The notes: generated by a model from the letters alone, not told the origin. A stretch of 6,274 nucleotides of DNA from Pasteurellaceae bacterium (GCA_900756875.1 CAAELW010000242.1:1-6274), one strand, 5' to 3'; positions 1 to 5,890 are shown, numbered from the stretch's first letter. Translations and numbers: made by a program.

Positions 1-21
1 GATGTCTTTGAAATGGAATAA
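1..21 (+). other. Possible 3' end of an upstream gene
   Basis: Frame 1 reads DVFEME followed by TAA at 19-21, so this could be the tail of a gene that begins outside the window. Six codons cannot identify a product, and no clear terminator hairpin follows before the regulatory region. An equally short alternative frame (ATG at 2, stop at 23-25) shows how weak the evidence is. Between here and about position 110 I see only AT-rich, non-coding sequence. Confidence 0.2.
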
Positions 22-112
22 TTAGAATTAGTCTGAAATTTTGAGATAACGCTACGTGAATTCTGAATACAATTACGTACATCAATTCACCAGATTTCAT
101 CATTCTTGATCT

Positions 113-131
113 GATAATGAGAATTTATTTT
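113..131 (+). promoter_or_regulatory. Candidate Fur box, upstream site 1
   Basis: GATAATGAGAAT followed by a T-rich half matches the classical 19-bp Fur consensus (GATAATGATAATCATTATC) at 13 of 19 positions by my count. The left two hexamers are nearly perfect and the right half is degraded. It lies roughly 120-135 bp upstream of the predicted ferritin transcription start. Its ATGAGAAT core starts exactly 30 bp before the core of the next site, about three helical turns, so both would face the same side of the DNA. Fur binding is inferred. Confidence 0.5.
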
Positions 132-142
132 ACATATATTGC

Positions 143-161
143 ATAAATGAGAATAATTAAC
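143..161 (+). promoter_or_regulatory. Candidate Fur box, upstream site 2
   Basis: The core ATGAGAAT (147-154) is followed by AATTAAC, again 13 of 19 matches to the Fur consensus, this time with the better right half. It has the same orientation as the site 30 bp upstream and lies about 90-105 bp before the predicted transcription start. E. coli ftnA is activated by iron-loaded Fur bound upstream of its promoter, so an activating role is possible here, but that is analogy only. Confidence 0.5.
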
Positions 162-193
162 ATTGATTTTTTCTTTATTATTAGTAGGTTATG

Positions 194-211
194 AAAAAAA
201 ATTAAAAAAAA
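194..211 (+). promoter_or_regulatory. A-tract pair resembling an UP element
   Basis: Two runs of eight A (194-201 and 204-211) are separated by TT, and the second ends 3 bp before the -35 hexamer at 215. A-tracts at this place typically bind the alpha-subunit C-terminal domains of RNA polymerase and raise promoter strength, which would suit a highly expressed ferritin operon. The runs also bend DNA and could help upstream-bound Fur or nucleoid proteins reach the promoter. Confidence 0.5.
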
Positions 212-213
212 TG

Positions 214-232
214 CTTGACCATTCTCATTTGT
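214..232 (-). promoter_or_regulatory. Weak Fur-like element inside the ferritin promoter
   Basis: On the minus strand the same ATGAGAAT core appears (221-228), with about 10 of 19 matches to the Fur consensus. It lies between the -35 and -10 hexamers and overlaps a perfect short inverted repeat, TCTCA-TTTG-TGAGA (223-236). A protein bound here would be expected to block RNA polymerase, opposite to the activating role suggested for the upstream sites. It may be a fragmentary site or an operator for another regulator. Confidence 0.3.
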
Positions 233-243
233 GAGATTAGAAT
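215..243 (+). promoter_or_regulatory. Promoter of the ferritin operon
   Basis: The -35 TTGACC (215-220) and -10 TAGAAT (238-243) are separated by 17 bp and match the sigma70 consensus at 5 of 6 positions each. Transcription should start near 250, giving a leader of about 65 nt. The leader contains a weak hairpin (254-259 with 269-274) followed by a T-rich stretch, then the ribosome binding site. Confidence 0.75.
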
Positions 244-314
244 GCACACCGATGACAAGTTAAGCAGTCTTGTTTTTATTTTTAATCTCTACTTAATAAG
301 GAAAGGAGTTGGTT

Positions 315-800
315 ATGCTTAATAAAGCAATCGCAGATAAGTTAAATGAACAAATCAATTTAGAGTTCTACTCTTCTAATGTTTATTTACAAATGAGTTC
401 TTGGTGTAGCAAGCACGGTTATGAAGGTGCTGCAGCATTTTTACTTCGTCATGCTGATGAAGAATTAGAACACATGCAAAAATTATTCAAATATGTGAGT
501 GAAACAAGTGGTATGCCACTTTTAGGTAAAATTGATGCACCTAAGAATGACTACAAATCACTTAAAGAAGTATTTGAAACCACACTTGAACACGAAAAAT
601 TCATTACCTCTAAAATTAATGAATTAGTTGAAGTGACTTTTGCAAACAAAGACTATTCTACTTTTAACTTCTTACAATGGTACGTTGCAGAACAACACGA
701 AGAAGAAAAATTATTCAATAGCATTATTGATAAATTTAACTTGGTGGGTGAAGACGGTCGTTCGCTTTACTTTATTGATCGTGATTTAGCAACATTATAA
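315..800 (+). CDS. ftnA: Bacterial non-haem ferritin, first subunit
   Basis: Iron-storage ferritin of 161 residues, the usual length. In this family 24 subunits form a hollow cytoplasmic shell that oxidises Fe(II) and stores it as a ferric mineral. The ferroxidase-centre residues known from E. coli FtnA are all visible: E17, E50, H53, E94, Q127 and E130, with E49 and E126 for the third iron site. The helix-D block ([16 protein letters not shown], 117-132) is diagnostic. I start at ATG 315, because AGGAG at 304-308 lies 6 nt before it; an in-frame TTG at 309 abuts that site and would add only two residues. It is followed 20 nt later by a paralogue, so the pair probably shares one transcript and may build mixed shells. 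The upstream Fur-like sites suggest iron control. The symbol follows H. influenzae usage as I recall it. Confidence 0.95.
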   Translation: MLNKAIADKLNEQINLEFYSSNVYLQMSSWCSKHGYEGAAAFLLRHADEELEHMQKLFKYVSETSGMPLLGKIDAPKNDYKSLKEVFETTLEHEKFITSKINELVEVTFANKDYSTFNFLQWYVAEQHEEEKLFNSIIDKFNLVGEDGRSLYFIDRDLATL

Positions 801-820
801 TTTTAAAAGGAGAATACAAA

Positions 821-1321
821 ATGTTATCAGCAAACGTAATCAAATTATTAAATGATCAAATGAACCTTGAGTTCTACTCTTCAAACCTTTACTTACAAAT
901 GAGCGCATGGTGCGAACAAAACGGTTTTGAAGGTGCAGCTAAATTCTTATCGGCTCACGCTGCAGAAGAAATGCAACACATGCGTAAATTATTCACTTAT
1001 TTAAATGAAACTGGTGCATTAGCGGTAATCACTGCAATTGAAGCACCTGCGCATGAGTACAAATCATTAAAAGAAATCATTGAATTAACTTATGAACACG
1101 AAAAATTGATCACAAGTAAAATCAATGAATTAGTGGGTAAAACTTTTGAAGAAAAAGACTACTCTGCATTCAATTTCTTACAATGGTATGTTGCAGAACA
1201 ACACGAAGAAGAGAAATTATTCAGCGGTATTTTAGACAAGTTAAATCTTCTTGGCGAAGATGGCAAAGGCTTATTCTTAATCGATAAAGATTTAGGTAAC
1301 CTTGCTGGTCAAACCGCTTAA
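821..1321 (+). CDS. ftnB: Bacterial non-haem ferritin, second subunit
   Basis: Second ferritin-like subunit, 166 residues, clearly a tandem duplicate of the preceding gene: the two align without a gap over their main length and share the helix-D block exactly ([16 protein letters not shown]). The catalytic set is again complete (E17, E50, H53, E94, E126, Q127, E130), so this copy is not a degenerate structural subunit. Differences lie in the second helix ([12 protein letters not shown] against [12 protein letters not shown]), the loop around residues 65-75 and a short extra C-terminus (AGQTA). AAGGAGA at 807-813 gives a strong ribosome binding site 7 nt before ATG. No promoter is visible in the 20-nt gap, so it should be cotranscribed with ftnA. 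The name follows Haemophilus usage; it is not the E. coli FtnB type, which lacks part of the ferroxidase ligand set. Confidence 0.95.
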   Translation: MLSANVIKLLNDQMNLEFYSSNLYLQMSAWCEQNGFEGAAKFLSAHAAEEMQHMRKLFTYLNETGALAVITAIEAPAHEYKSLKEIIELTYEHEKLITSKINELVGKTFEEKDYSAFNFLQWYVAEQHEEEKLFSGILDKLNLLGEDGKGLFLIDKDLGNLAGQTA

Positions 1322-1333
1322 TTAGATAATCAT

Positions 1334-1365
1334 AAAGCTTAGTAGAAATACTAAGCTTTTATTTT
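1334..1365 (+). terminator. Rho-independent terminator of the ferritin operon
   Basis: A perfect 11-bp stem (1334-1344 with 1349-1359: AAAGCTTAGTA and TACTAAGCTTT) closes on a GAAA tetraloop and runs into TTTTATTTT. It begins 12 nt after the ftnB stop. The sequence from here to the tRNA promoter at 1472 is AT-rich, with no gene or structure that I can recognise. Confidence 0.85.
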
Positions 1366-1471
1366 ACCTATAATTTGTGACAACGTATCAAATTATTTTA
1401 AACTTCCCTTTTATCTTTGAATACAAGTTGATGAAATTTAAAACAACTACACGTTTTTAATGAAATTTTAC

Positions 1472-1499
1472 TTGCAACGAAGTAAGATAAACGTATAAT
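1472..1499 (+). promoter_or_regulatory. Promoter of tRNA-Leu
   Basis: The -35 TTGCAA (1472-1477) and a perfect -10 TATAAT (1494-1499) are separated by 16 bp, placing the start near 1506, about 10 nt before the mature tRNA. The region between -10 and start is not GC-rich, so a typical stringent discriminator is not evident. Confidence 0.7.
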
Positions 1500-1515
1500 T
1501 CAGAACAACCCAAAT

Positions 1516-1601
1516 GCCTGGGTGGCGAAATTGGTAGACGCAGCGGATTCAAAATCCGCCGGTGAATAACCGTGTCGGTTCGAGTCCGACCCTAGGCACC
1601 A
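1516..1601 (+). tRNA. tRNA-Leu(CAA)
   Basis: A class II tRNA with encoded CCA (1599-1601). The acceptor stem is GCCTGGG (1516-1522) with CCTAGGC (1591-1597), containing one G-U pair; the discriminator is A1598, as expected for leucine. The anticodon arm is GCGGA-TTCAAAA-TCCGC with anticodon CAA at 1550-1552, reading UUG. A long variable arm (CGGT-GAATA-ACCG, 1560-1572) is typical of leucine tRNAs. The T-arm carries GGTTCGAGTCC. The closest E. coli counterpart is leuX. Its 3' end is a common integration site in enterobacteria, but no integrase or duplicated tRNA end is present here. Confidence 0.96.
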
Positions 1602-1611
1602 CAGAATTTAT

Positions 1612-1639
1612 AAGCTCTGAAGTTATTCAGGGCTTTTTT
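1612..1639 (+). terminator. Terminator after tRNA-Leu
   Basis: A 10-bp stem (1612-1621 with 1626-1635, one G-U pair) around loop GTTA is followed by a run of six T (1634-1639). It starts about 10 nt after the tRNA. Only 20 nt separate its T-run from the ttcA start codon, so it may also act as a leader hairpin for ttcA if transcription reads through. Confidence 0.75.
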
Positions 1640-1659
1640 ATTAGCTAAAGTAAATCAAT

Positions 1660-2589
1660 ATGACAGAACAAAACCAAGATAAAAAACAGACTTATAATTT
1701 CAATAAATTGCAAAAACGTCTTCGCCGTAATGTTGGCAATGCAATTGCAGATTTTGGCATGATTGAAGATGGTGACAAAGTAATGGTTTGTCTTTCTGGT
1801 GGTAAAGACAGCTATACACTTCTTGATATTTTGTTGAATTTACAACAAAGCGCACCGATTAAATTTGATATTGTAGCCGTCAATTTAGACCAAAAACAAC
1901 CTGGTTTTCCGGAGCATGTTTTACCTGAATATCTGCAAAGTATTGGTGTGGATTATAAAATCGTTGAAGAAAATACTTATGGCATCGTAAAAGAGAAAAT
2001 TCCAGAAGGCAAAACAACGTGCTCTCTCTGCTCTCGCCTACGCCGTGGTATTTTATACCGTACAGCAACCGAACTTGGTGCAACCAAAATTGCACTTGGA
2101 CACCATCGTGATGATATGTTGGCTACCCTGTTCCTGAATATGTTCTACGGTGGAAAATTAAAATCGATGCCACCGAAATTAATTTCAGATGACGGCAAGC
2201 AAATCGTGATTCGTCCATTGGCTTATTGTAAAGAAAAAGATATTGAAAAATATGCCGTAGCCAAAGAATTCCCAATTATCCCTTGTAATTTATGTGGTTC
2301 TCAACCTAATTTACAACGTCAAGTCGTGAAGGAAATGCTGAATACTTGGGACCGTCAATATCCTGGACGTTTAGAAACCATGTTTAGCGCCATGCAAAAC
2401 ATTACGTTGTCACACTTATGTGATCCCAAACTCTTCGATTTTAAAGGTATTAAGCACGGTCAAGCACTTGATGGTATTGAAGGAGATACCGCATTTGATG
2501 AAGAGCGTATCGAACCAATGAAATTTGATGATGAAGATGCATCTGACTATTCCGATAATGAAATGATCAGCTTTAAAGAAGTGAATTAA
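1660..2589 (+). CDS. ttcA: tRNA 2-thiocytidine(32) synthetase TtcA
   Basis: TtcA puts sulfur on cytidine 32 in the anticodon loop of certain tRNAs, using ATP and an Fe-S cluster. At 309 residues it has the family's usual length. The PP-loop ATP-binding motif SGGKDS is at 46-51. CSLC (121-124) and CNLC (209-212) provide the cysteines that in this family hold the cluster. Other family blocks visible are [18 protein letters not shown] (75-92), ALGHHRDD (145-152) and [11 protein letters not shown] (211-221). The C-terminal tail after about 275 is acidic and poorly conserved. No good Shine-Dalgarno sequence precedes ATG 1660, but the start agrees with the E. coli protein as I recall it. tusE follows after 1 nt. 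Promoter position is unclear, because a terminator ends 20 nt upstream. Confidence 0.95.
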   Translation: MTEQNQDKKQTYNFNKLQKRLRRNVGNAIADFGMIEDGDKVMVCLSGGKDSYTLLDILLNLQQSAPIKFDIVAVNLDQKQPGFPEHVLPEYLQSIGVDYKIVEENTYGIVKEKIPEGKTTCSLCSRLRRGILYRTATELGATKIALGHHRDDMLATLFLNMFYGGKLKSMPPKLISDDGKQIVIRPLAYCKEKDIEKYAVAKEFPIIPCNLCGSQPNLQRQVVKEMLNTWDRQYPGRLETMFSAMQNITLSHLCDPKLFDFKGIKHGQALDGIEGDTAFDEERIEPMKFDDEDASDYSDNEMISFKEVN

Positions 2590-2590
2590 T

Positions 2591-2920
2591 ATGATTACCG
2601 TACAAGGAAAACAAATTGAAACCGACACCTCTGGCTATTTACTTAATATTGATGATTGGAATGAAGAGGTGGCAAAACACATCGCTCAGCTAGAAGGTGT
2701 GGAACTGACCGACGCTCACTGGGAAGTGATTCATTTTGTGCGTGATTTCTATCAAGAATATAACACCTCCCCTGCGATTCGCATGCTGGTAAAAGCCATG
2801 TCAGAAAAATTAGGTACTGATAAAGGTAATAGCCGCTATTTGCAACGACTCTTCCCTGACGGACCAGCTAAGCAAGCAACTAAATTGGCTGGTCTGCCAA
2901 AACCAGCTAAATGCTTATAA
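2591..2920 (+). CDS. tusE: Sulfurtransferase TusE (DsrC family)
   Basis: A small DsrC-family protein of 109 residues. TusE accepts persulfide sulfur from TusD in the TusBCD complex and passes it to MnmA for 2-thiouridine at the wobble position of tRNAs for Lys, Glu and Gln. The conserved flexible C-terminal arm GLPKPAKCL (101-109) carries the penultimate C108. It is the only cysteine in the protein, which fits TusE rather than the two-cysteine DsrC of dissimilatory sulfur metabolism. Its ATG lies 1 nt after the ttcA stop and AAAGAAG at the end of ttcA serves as a modest ribosome binding site, so translation is probably coupled. The two genes form a tRNA-thiolation operon although they act at different nucleotides (C32 and U34). 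Confidence 0.93.
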   Translation: MITVQGKQIETDTSGYLLNIDDWNEEVAKHIAQLEGVELTDAHWEVIHFVRDFYQEYNTSPAIRMLVKAMSEKLGTDKGNSRYLQRLFPDGPAKQATKLAGLPKPAKCL

Positions 2921-2958
2921 AATAACGTAACCGTGCCACAAAGTGCGGTTATTTTTTT
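2921..2958 (+). terminator. tusE terminator carrying an uptake signal
   Basis: AACCG (2929-2933) pairs with CGGTT (2946-2950). An inner CAC/GTG pairing (2937-2939 with 2943-2945) is possible if TGC is bulged. A run of seven T (2952-2958) follows. The hairpin is imperfect, so termination may be partial. It begins directly after the tusE stop. Confidence 0.6.
2941..2949 (+). repeat. Haemophilus-type DNA uptake signal sequence
   Basis: A perfect 9-base core, AAGTGCGGT, followed by the T-rich extension typical of the longer motif. In naturally competent Pasteurellaceae such sites are overrepresented and favour uptake of kin DNA. It forms the right arm of the tusE terminator, a common placement for these signals. 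Confidence 0.88.
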
Positions 2959-2967
2959 ACTCAATTT

Positions 2968-3016
2968 TCGCTATATACAAAAAAAATACAATCGCTATAT
3001 ACTTATAAAAACAACG
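2968..3016 (+). promoter_or_regulatory. molB promoter with ModE-like elements
   Basis: An 11-bp direct repeat, TCGCTATATAC, occurs at 2968-2978 and 2992-3002, spaced 24 bp. Each copy contains CGCTATATA, which matches the half-site CGNTATATA of the molybdate-responsive repressor ModE as I remember it. The second copy reads ATCGCTATATA and is followed by a degenerate inverted half ending in ACG (3014-3016). A -10 TATACT (2998-3003) and a -35-like TATACA (2974-2979, 18-bp spacer) fall inside the two copies, so a bound protein would cover the promoter. Transcription would start near 3010, only about 19 nt before molB. ModE control is inferred. Confidence 0.5.
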
Positions 3017-3028
3017 AATTTTGAGTAT

Positions 3029-4015
3029 ATGAACAAATCCTCCCTTACCTTTCCCCTTTTACTTTGCCTACTTATTGGGCTCATTTTATGTTCACTCTCT
3101 TGGGGGCGTTTTGCTATTCCACTTGAGAATGTGGTACAAAGTCTTATTGGCAGTAACGCCAATGATGTGCAAAACAACATTATTTTTAATCTTCGTTTAC
3201 CTCGTGTGATTGCAGCCATACTTGTCGGTGCTTCATTAGCTATTGCGGGTGTGGTGTATCAAGGTATTTTCCGCAATCCTTTGGTTTCACCTGATATTTT
3301 AGGCGTGTCTAATGGTGCTTGTGTCGGTGCTGCATTGGCGATTTTAATCGGTTCGGGGATGCTAGGCATTCAAGCCTTTGCCTTTGTCGGTGGTTTGATT
3401 GCCGTCTTGCTCACCATGAATTTACCGCGTCTAATTCAGCGCGACTCCACCATTGTTTTAGTGCTTTCTGGCATTATTGTTTCGGGCTTTATGATGGCGA
3501 CATTAGGCCTATTGAAATATCTTGCTAATCCTGAAACTCAGCTGGCTGATATCGTTTACTGGCAATTAGGTAGCCTAACCAAATCTAACTACGACAACTT
3601 GCTTATCCTTTCTCCTATCATTTTGCTCACTACCCTTGGCTTATTTCTAATGCGTTGGCGTATCAATGTGCTTTCATTAGGTGATCGTGAGGCTAAATTA
3701 ATCGGAGCCAATATCCGATTAGAACGAGGTTTAATGGTCGTTTTTGCTACGTTGCTGACTGCTTCATCGGTTTGCTTAAGCGGGACAATTGGTTGGCTTG
3801 GTTTAGTGATTCCGCATTTAGCGCGGCTTTTCATTGGTGATAACAATGTCAAAAGTTTACCGCTAGCCGGACTTATCGGTGCGATTTTCTTGCTCGTTAT
3901 CGACACACTCGCCCGCAATTTATACATTCAAGAAATTCCACTAGGCATTCTCACCGGTTTTATCGGTGCGCCATTCTTTGCTTGGGTTCTGATTACACAA
4001 AAGGTAGTGGACTAA
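3029..4015 (+). CDS. molB: Molybdate/tungstate ABC transporter permease MolB
   Basis: Inner-membrane permease of the FecCD/BtuC (type II importer) family, 328 residues, with many hydrophobic segments consistent with about ten helices per subunit. Family blocks are RLPRVIAAILVGASLAIAG (56-74), the FRNPLVSPDILGVSNGA segment (81-97), the coupling region GTIGWLGLVIPHLARLFIG (252-270) that contacts the ATPase, and the C-terminal EIPLGILTGFIGAPFF (302-317). A dimer with MolC forms the transporter; the H. influenzae homologue is HI1471, structurally known as MolB2C2. I start at ATG 3029, because the in-frame GTG at 2933 lies in the terminator, upstream of the predicted transcription start. The ribosome binding site is weak. 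Family alone would allow iron-siderophore or vitamin B12 transport; the mop neighbour and remembered similarity favour molybdate/tungstate. Confidence 0.87.
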   Translation: MNKSSLTFPLLLCLLIGLILCSLSWGRFAIPLENVVQSLIGSNANDVQNNIIFNLRLPRVIAAILVGASLAIAGVVYQGIFRNPLVSPDILGVSNGACVGAALAILIGSGMLGIQAFAFVGGLIAVLLTMNLPRLIQRDSTIVLVLSGIIVSGFMMATLGLLKYLANPETQLADIVYWQLGSLTKSNYDNLLILSPIILLTTLGLFLMRWRINVLSLGDREAKLIGANIRLERGLMVVFATLLTASSVCLSGTIGWLGLVIPHLARLFIGDNNVKSLPLAGLIGAIFLLVIDTLARNLYIQEIPLGILTGFIGAPFFAWVLITQKVVD

Positions 4016-4803
4016 TGCTGAAAATTGACAATCTTTATTATTGGCATAATGTTGAACATTCGCTACTCAATGGTATTGATCTAACCTTACAAAAAGGCGA
4101 ATTGCTGACTATTCTTGGTGCAAATGGTCGTGGTAAATCAACGTTATTAAACTGTATCGCGGGGCTTTTGAAACCAAAGAGCGGTCAGATTTTGCTGGAT
4201 AATTGCAAATTAAGCGAAATGAGCAGTAAGCAAATTGCTCAGAAAATTGCTTATGTCTCGCAACACAGCCCACAAACCTATCAATATCGCGTGCGTGATT
4301 ATGTAGTACTCGGTCGTGCTGCACATCTAGGTGTTTTTGATAAGCCAAGTGAAGCTGATTTTGCATTAGTTGACGAAGCCTTAAAGAAACTCGGCATTAG
4401 CCATTTTGCTGACCGAATTTATATGCAAATGAGTGGCGGCGAAAAGCAGTTGGTCAATCTTGCGCGTATTTTGGTGCAACAGCCTCAACTGATTTTGTTT
4501 GATGAACCCACTTCGGCATTAGATTACGGTAATGTGTTTAAAACCTTAAGCCTAATAAAAGAGCTCTCACTACAAGGCTTTACCATTATCATGACAACAC
4601 ATAATCCCGATCATCCCATGTTGTTACATAGCGCACTGCCCCACAGCCGAGTAAGCATCTTAAACGAGCATGGCAAGTTACAAACAGGTTTGACACCGGA
4701 AATCATTACCGAAGCCAACTTGAAAGCACTTTATCAAACAGATTTGTGCCTGGTCGATGTACCTGCTCTGCAACGACAAATCTGTGCGATTACCCATTTA
4801 TAA
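4015..4803 (+). CDS. molC: Molybdate/tungstate ABC transporter ATPase MolC
   Basis: Cytoplasmic ATP-binding subunit that drives MolB, 262 residues. Visible motifs are Walker A GANGRGKST (35-43), Q-loop Q83, signature MSGGEKQ (139-145, a slight variant of LSGGQ), Walker B LILFDEP (159-165), D-loop SALD (167-170) and switch histidine H196, so it should be an active ATPase. The start ATG at 4015 shares its A with the molB stop (TAATG), a hallmark of translational coupling and equal dosage; AAAAGG at 3999-4004 may help. An in-frame TTG at 3982 would add 11 residues inside molB and is less likely. The counterpart I recall is H. influenzae HI1470. Specificity is inferred from context, because ATPases of this family look alike for iron chelates and B12. 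Confidence 0.88.
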   Translation: MLKIDNLYYWHNVEHSLLNGIDLTLQKGELLTILGANGRGKSTLLNCIAGLLKPKSGQILLDNCKLSEMSSKQIAQKIAYVSQHSPQTYQYRVRDYVVLGRAAHLGVFDKPSEADFALVDEALKKLGISHFADRIYMQMSGGEKQLVNLARILVQQPQLILFDEPTSALDYGNVFKTLSLIKELSLQGFTIIMTTHNPDHPMLLHSALPHSRVSILNEHGKLQTGLTPEIITEANLKALYQTDLCLVDVPALQRQICAITHL

Positions 4804-4824
4804 ACCCACTATAAGGACATTCAT

Positions 4825-5859
4825 ATGTTGAAACACTCTCTGAAAAAAGGCCTAATTGCCCTCTCCCTAGCAGCTTGTTTTGCTCTACCTTTGCAAGCAA
4901 AAATCGTAACTGATGTAGAAGGAAACAAAATCGAATTACCCGACAACGTTCAACGCGTCGCTGATCTTTGGCATGCCAATAACCAAATCGTCTTGTTATT
5001 AGGCGGTGCCAATAAACTGGTCGGCACGACCACATCTATCGCAGCCAATCCTTGGTATAGCGAAGTATATCCAAATATCAAAAACGTACCGGTATTAACC
5101 AACGGTGAAACCATTCAAACGGAAGAATTGTTGAGCCATAAGCCAGATGCGGTATTGCTCTCAAAAAAATCCATGTTAACTGAAGTAGAACAAGCGGGCT
5201 TAAAAGGCGTGCGAGTGAGCTTCCAAGATTTTGATGGTTTGAAGAAAACCGTGCGTATTACCGCTGATGTTTTAGGTGATAAAGCTCCTGAAATCGCAGA
5301 AAGCTATATCAAAGAATTAGAAGACAATATTCAATTTGTGGAAAATCGTCTCAAAGGCCTCAAAGATGAACAACGCCCTACGGTGTTACATATCACTAAA
5401 GGCTCTGACTTATTGATGATTGATGGCGGAAAATCGATGATTGGTGAATGGATTAAATTAGCCGGTGGTAAAAGCGTGTTACCTGATGAAGCCAATATGG
5501 TGACCGTCACCGTAGAAAGCATTATTCAAGCGAATCCAGATGTCATTATTATCGGCAGCAGCGGCAATAAAGCACAAGCGGCAATCGAAAAAATCAAAGC
5601 TGACCCAGCATGGCAATCAATAAGTGCAGTCAAAAATAATCGTATTTATGCCAATCCAACCAGCACGTTCCCATGGGATCGCTATAGTGCAGAAGAAGCC
5701 TTACAAATTCTTTGGGCGGCTCAGCTCTTTCATCCTGAACAATTTAAAGATTTGAATATGGTGGAAAAAACACAAGCTTTCTATAAAAAATATTATGGTT
5801 ATGCGTTAAGCAAAGAAAATGCTGAGCAAATCTTAAAAGGGTTATCACCAATTAAGTAG
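4825..5859 (+). CDS. molA: Molybdate/tungstate periplasmic binding protein MolA
   Basis: Substrate-binding protein of the class III (BtuF/FhuD-like, Peripla_BP_2) fold, 344 residues, which captures substrate and delivers it to MolBC. An N-terminal signal peptide is clear: HSLKKGL followed by a hydrophobic stretch, with probable cleavage at LQA|K (25/26). LAAC at 15-18 also fits a lipobox, so membrane anchoring is an alternative. The two lobes would be joined by a long helix around 153-182; typical elements are HKPDAVLL (105-112), NPDVIII (237-243) and PWDRYSAEEALQILWAA (283-299). AAGGA at 4813-4817 lies 7 nt before ATG, 21 nt after molC. H. influenzae MolA (HI1472) is reported to bind molybdate and tungstate with rather low affinity, unlike ModA. 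No terminator is visible before mop. Confidence 0.87.
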   Translation: MLKHSLKKGLIALSLAACFALPLQAKIVTDVEGNKIELPDNVQRVADLWHANNQIVLLLGGANKLVGTTTSIAANPWYSEVYPNIKNVPVLTNGETIQTEELLSHKPDAVLLSKKSMLTEVEQAGLKGVRVSFQDFDGLKKTVRITADVLGDKAPEIAESYIKELEDNIQFVENRLKGLKDEQRPTVLHITKGSDLLMIDGGKSMIGEWIKLAGGKSVLPDEANMVTVTVESIIQANPDVIIIGSSGNKAQAAIEKIKADPAWQSISAVKNNRIYANPTSTFPWDRYSAEEALQILWAAQLFHPEQFKDLNMVEKTQAFYKKYYGYALSKENAEQILKGLSPIK

Positions 5860-5861
5860 TA

Positions 5862-5890
5862 TTTTCAATTTATATATTTATCTATATAAT
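5862..5890 (+). promoter_or_regulatory. mop promoter with TATATA inverted repeat
   Basis: The -35 TTTTCA (5862-5867) and perfect -10 TATAAT (5885-5890) are 17 bp apart. Between and over them lies TATATA-N6-TATATA (5871-5876 and 5883-5888), the core spacing of ModE operators as I recall it, though the flanking CG pairs are missing and AT-rich DNA produces such repeats by chance. Transcription would start near 5897, about 30 nt before mop. The gene may also be reached by read-through from molA. Confidence 0.55.

Noticed and set aside
194..211. A8 tracts as a phase-variation switch
   Set aside because: Runs of eight A are common in this AT-rich DNA and these lie at the normal UP-element position, outside the promoter spacer, where slippage would have only a mild effect.
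309..314. TTG start for ftnA two codons upstream of the ATG
   Set aside because: The TTG directly abuts the AGGAG ribosome binding site, leaving no spacing, while ATG 315 is 6 nt away and aligns with the paralogue's N-terminus.
1516..1601. tRNA-Leu 3' end as an attachment site for an island
   Set aside because: No integrase gene, no repeated tRNA 3' end and no change in gene type follow; ttcA and tusE are core genes.
1880..2628. Minus-strand frames of about 70 codons opposite ttcA and tusE
   Set aside because: They lie antisense to strongly conserved genes, have no recognisable domains or ribosome binding sites, and are explained by the coding frame of the other strand.
2933..3028. A 32-residue N-terminal extension of MolB from GTG 2933
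   Set aside because: It would begin within the tusE terminator and upstream of the predicted molB promoter; ATG 3029 gives the normal permease length and N-terminus.
3319..3927. Alternative frames of 69 and 112 codons within molB
   Set aside because: Their cysteine-, histidine- or serine-rich translations look like out-of-frame readings of a membrane protein gene and match no family I know.
3982..4014. An 11-residue extension of MolC from TTG 3982
   Set aside because: The overlapping TAATG start at 4015 is the typical coupled arrangement and begins at the expected first strand of the ATPase domain.
3029..5859. molBCA as an iron-siderophore or vitamin B12 importer
   Set aside because: The fold family allows it, but there is no TonB receptor or siderophore gene, no Fur-like site in the promoter, and the module ends with a molbindin gene.
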